Part shown: one piece after another, positions 62,309 to 64,000 of the stretch
How the letters are laid out: each line of letters opens with the position of its first letter
How positions within the stretch are numbered: position 1 is the stretch's first letter
From: CAVSMC01 sp963728935
GTDB taxonomy: Bacteria > Pseudomonadota > Gammaproteobacteria > Burkholderiales > Casimicrobiaceae
Direction of reading: 5' to 3'
Assembly: GCA_963728935.1 (NCBI GenBank)
Contig: CAVSMC010000012.1
Coordinates: 62,001-126,000, forward strand
Length of the DNA stretch: 64,000 nt
Position numbers and translations under genes: made by a program
Notes under the pieces: model-generated
Told to the model about the DNA's origin: nothing
What the model saw: only the letters and a program-made list of their open reading frames with translations
The model's database searches: none

Positions 62309-63442
62309 GTGCGATCGCTGATCGCGCTGATCGCGATCGGCATCGCGAACCATTCGGCGCTGGCGGGGACGCGAGTCACCGTTTCGCTCGACGCGCTCGC
62401 GCGCGGCGCCTCGCCCGCCGTCGTCGGCGTGCTGATCGCGCTATTTGCGCTGCTGCCCGCGCTGTTCGCCGTAGCCGTGGGCCGCTTTTCCGACCGCGTC
62501 GGCGGCCGCCCGCCGATCGTGGCCGGCTCGGTCGGCGTTGCGGCAGGCGCGGTGCTTCCTTTCGTATGGCCGGGCCTTCCGGCGCTGTTCGCAAGCTCGG
62601 CGCTGGTCGGCGTCGCCTTCATGACATTCCAGGTCGCCGCGCAGAACGCGACGGGGGCGATGGCTGCTCCCGACGAGCGCGCGCGCAACTTCAGCCTGCT
62701 CGCGCTCGGCTACTCCGTGTCGGGACTGCTCGGACCGCTGGTCGCGGGCTACGCGATCGATCACGTCGGCTATCGCGCGACGTTCGCGTTGTTCGCGCTG
62801 ACGCCGCTGCCCGGCATCGTCGCCCTCGCGCGCGGGCGGCCGTCGCTGCCCAGCCCGCATCCGGCCGAGCAGAGTGCCAGGCGCGCGAGTGTGATGGATC
62901 TGCTGGCGCATCGCACGCTGCGACGCATTTTCGCCGTCAACGTGCTGATCGCGATGGCGTGGGACCTGCACACGATCTTCGTTCCGATCTATGGCGCGCA
63001 GATCGGTCTCACCGCGTCGCAGATCGGCGTCATTCTCGCGGCGTTCGCCGCGGCAACGTTCATCGTGCGTCTCGCGATGCCGGTGCTCGCGCGACGCGCG
63101 AGCGAGCGTCAGGTGATGACCGCTTCGCTGTTCGTCGCCGCGGCGGTCTATCTGATGTTTCCGTTCGTCGAGCGCGCCGGCGCGCTGATGGCGCTCTCGT
63201 TCACGCTGGGTCTCGGCGTGGGCACCGGCCAGCCGATGGTGATGTCGCTGCTGCATACGCACGCGCCGCCCGGCCGAATGGGCGAGGCGGCCGGCGTACG
63301 CATGTCGCTCGTCAATGCGATGGCGGTCGGCGTGCCGCTTGCGTTCGGCGCGCTAGGCGCGTCGATCGGCATCGCGCCGGTGCTGTGGACGGTTGCCGCC
63401 GGACTCGGCGTCGGCGGCTGGTTCGCGAGAAGGATGCGCTGA
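62309..63442 (+). CDS. MFS transporter
   Basis: 377 residues, about 12 membrane helices. GRFSDRVGGRPPIV is the MFS loop 2-3 signature and LGYSVSGLLGPLVAGYAIDHVGYR the loop 4-5 region. It belongs to the drug-proton antiporter-like group but no substrate can be named. GTG 62309, 24 bases after pdxH, gives a first helix at once (LIALIAIGIANHSALAG); the frame is open further upstream inside pdxH. No neighbour suggests a substrate. Confidence 0.85.
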   Translation: MRSLIALIAIGIANHSALAGTRVTVSLDALARGASPAVVGVLIALFALLPALFAVAVGRFSDRVGGRPPIVAGSVGVAAGAVLPFVWPGLPALFASSALVGVAFMTFQVAAQNATGAMAAPDERARNFSLLALGYSVSGLLGPLVAGYAIDHVGYRATFALFALTPLPGIVALARGRPSLPSPHPAEQSARRASVMDLLAHRTLRRIFAVNVLIAMAWDLHTIFVPIYGAQIGLTASQIGVILAAFAAATFIVRLAMPVLARRASERQVMTASLFVAAAVYLMFPFVERAGALMALSFTLGLGVGTGQPMVMSLLHTHAPPGRMGEAAGVRMSLVNAMAVGVPLAFGALGASIGIAPVLWTVAAGLGVGGWFARRMR

Positions 63443-63557
63443 CTCAGGCCATTTGGTAGTTCGGCCTTCAGCCGCGGCATGCCAAGCGCCGGTTGTCGGC
63501 CTCGCAGCGGCGATTCGCGGTCGCTCGCAGCCCGCTTCGCGGGTCCCCGCTCGCCGC

Positions 63558-64000
63558 TCACGCCGCGGGTTTCTTCAACCGATCGAGGAACTGCTTGCGA
63601 AACTTCGCCACTTTCGGCGCGACGATGAACTGGCAGTACGGCTGGCCGCCGTTGCGATCGAAATACTCCTGGTGATAGCGCTCGGCTTCGTAGAACGGCT
63701 CCGCACCCGCGATTTCGGTGACGATCGGAGCGGGCCAGAGCTTCGCGGCATCGAGCTCGCGGACGATCTCCTCCGCGGTCTCGCGCTGCCCGGCCGTTTG
63801 ACAGAAGATCACCGAGCGGTATTGCGTGCCGACGTCGTTGCCCTGACGGTTCCTCGTCGTCGGATCGTGAATCGCGAAGAACACGCCGAGCAGATCGCGA
63901 AACGAGAGCACCGCGGGATCGAACGTCACGCGAATGACCTCGGCGTGGCCGGTCGTGCCCGAGCACACTTGCTCGTAGGTCGGATTCGGCGGCTGCCCTC
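63558..64000 (-). CDS. msrA: Peptide methionine-S-sulfoxide reductase MsrA (5' end outside window)
   Basis: The visible frame gives 147 residues, running off the right edge. It reduces the S form of methionine sulfoxide in proteins. NPTYEQVCSGTTGHAEVIRVTFDP, then AIHDPTTRNRQGNDVGTQYRSVIF, and FYEAERYHQEYFDRNGGQPYCQF are standard MsrA blocks. The catalytic GCFWG motif lies beyond the window. C-terminal Cys in QPYCQF may be the recycling residue. It converges on the MFS gene. Confidence 0.96.
   Translation of the reverse strand, partial: GQPPNPTYEQVCSGTTGHAEVIRVTFDPAVLSFRDLLGVFFAIHDPTTRNRQGNDVGTQYRSVIFCQTAGQRETAEEIVRELDAAKLWPAPIVTEIAGAEPFYEAERYHQEYFDRNGGQPYCQFIVAPKVAKFRKQFLDRLKKPAA

Overview
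The window is a GC-rich chromosomal segment with dense, tightly packed genes. Its gene set looks betaproteobacterial: a queA-tgt-yajC-secD-secF block, a GlrK/QseG/GlrR two-component set, a VC_2705-type sodium symporter with its small DUF4212 partner, a 3-hydroxybutyrate dehydrogenase, a SWIB protein with a histone-H1-like tail, and dispersed palindromes of the GTCCCCGCG / ATTCCCGCG kind. No phage, plasmid or full insertion sequence is visible, so this is chromosomal core with accessory patches. Genus cannot be fixed from the sequence alone.

Layout. 1-6.8 kb: the end of dnaK, dnaJ, a Leu-type periplasmic binding protein with a MobA-like nucleotidyltransferase, a 0.65 kb array of palindromic repeats and a GGDEF-EAL protein. 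6.9-16.8 kb: class I fumarase, acetyl-CoA synthetase, two small genes, the sodium symporter pair, a glutathione S-transferase and purB. 16.8-24.8 kb (mostly minus strand): dedA, secF, secD, yajC, tgt, an unknown secreted protein and queA. 24.8-35.5 kb (all minus strand): a lipid biosynthesis cluster. 35.6-47.2 kb: tRNA-Leu, a sulfatase, folA, glrK-qseG-glrR, 3-hydroxybutyrate dehydrogenase, thyA, an XRE regulator and an MFS-acyltransferase fusion. 47.2-64 kb: DUF2339/DUF3999 membrane genes, a sirtuin, aroC, xseA, glnS, htpX, a second GST, the SWIB protein, a broken amidohydrolase, a TraB/GumN protein, pdxH, an MFS transporter and the 3' part of msrA.

Two systems stand out. The first (about 24846-35534) is a self-contained type II fatty-acid/polyketide-like assembly line. 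It has a FabL-type enoyl reductase, a FabG-type ketoreductase, a long acyl carrier protein, a double-hotdog dehydratase, two ketoacyl synthases, and a single protein that joins a holo-ACP synthase to an LpxL-type acyltransferase. Upstream on the same strand sit two paralogous exported serine hydrolases, a condensation/PapA-like acyltransferase between them, and an isoprenylcysteine-methyltransferase-like membrane protein. Most start and stop codons overlap, so the genes look translationally coupled. The product is unknown; a reduced acyl chain transferred to an envelope acceptor is my inference.

The second (about 38208-42537) is glrK-qseG-glrR followed by two exact TGTC-N10-GACA sites, a textbook -24/-12 sigma54 promoter, a 55-codon open reading frame and a strong terminator with a run of nine T. 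This has the architecture of the enterobacterial GlrR-controlled glmY promoter, but with a short coding transcript.

Decay and mobile traces include three copies of an AGGGTCAGACTCGACTTT inverted-repeat element, and remnants of four genes (UPF0114-like, DUF4337-like, an amidohydrolase and an unidentified one).
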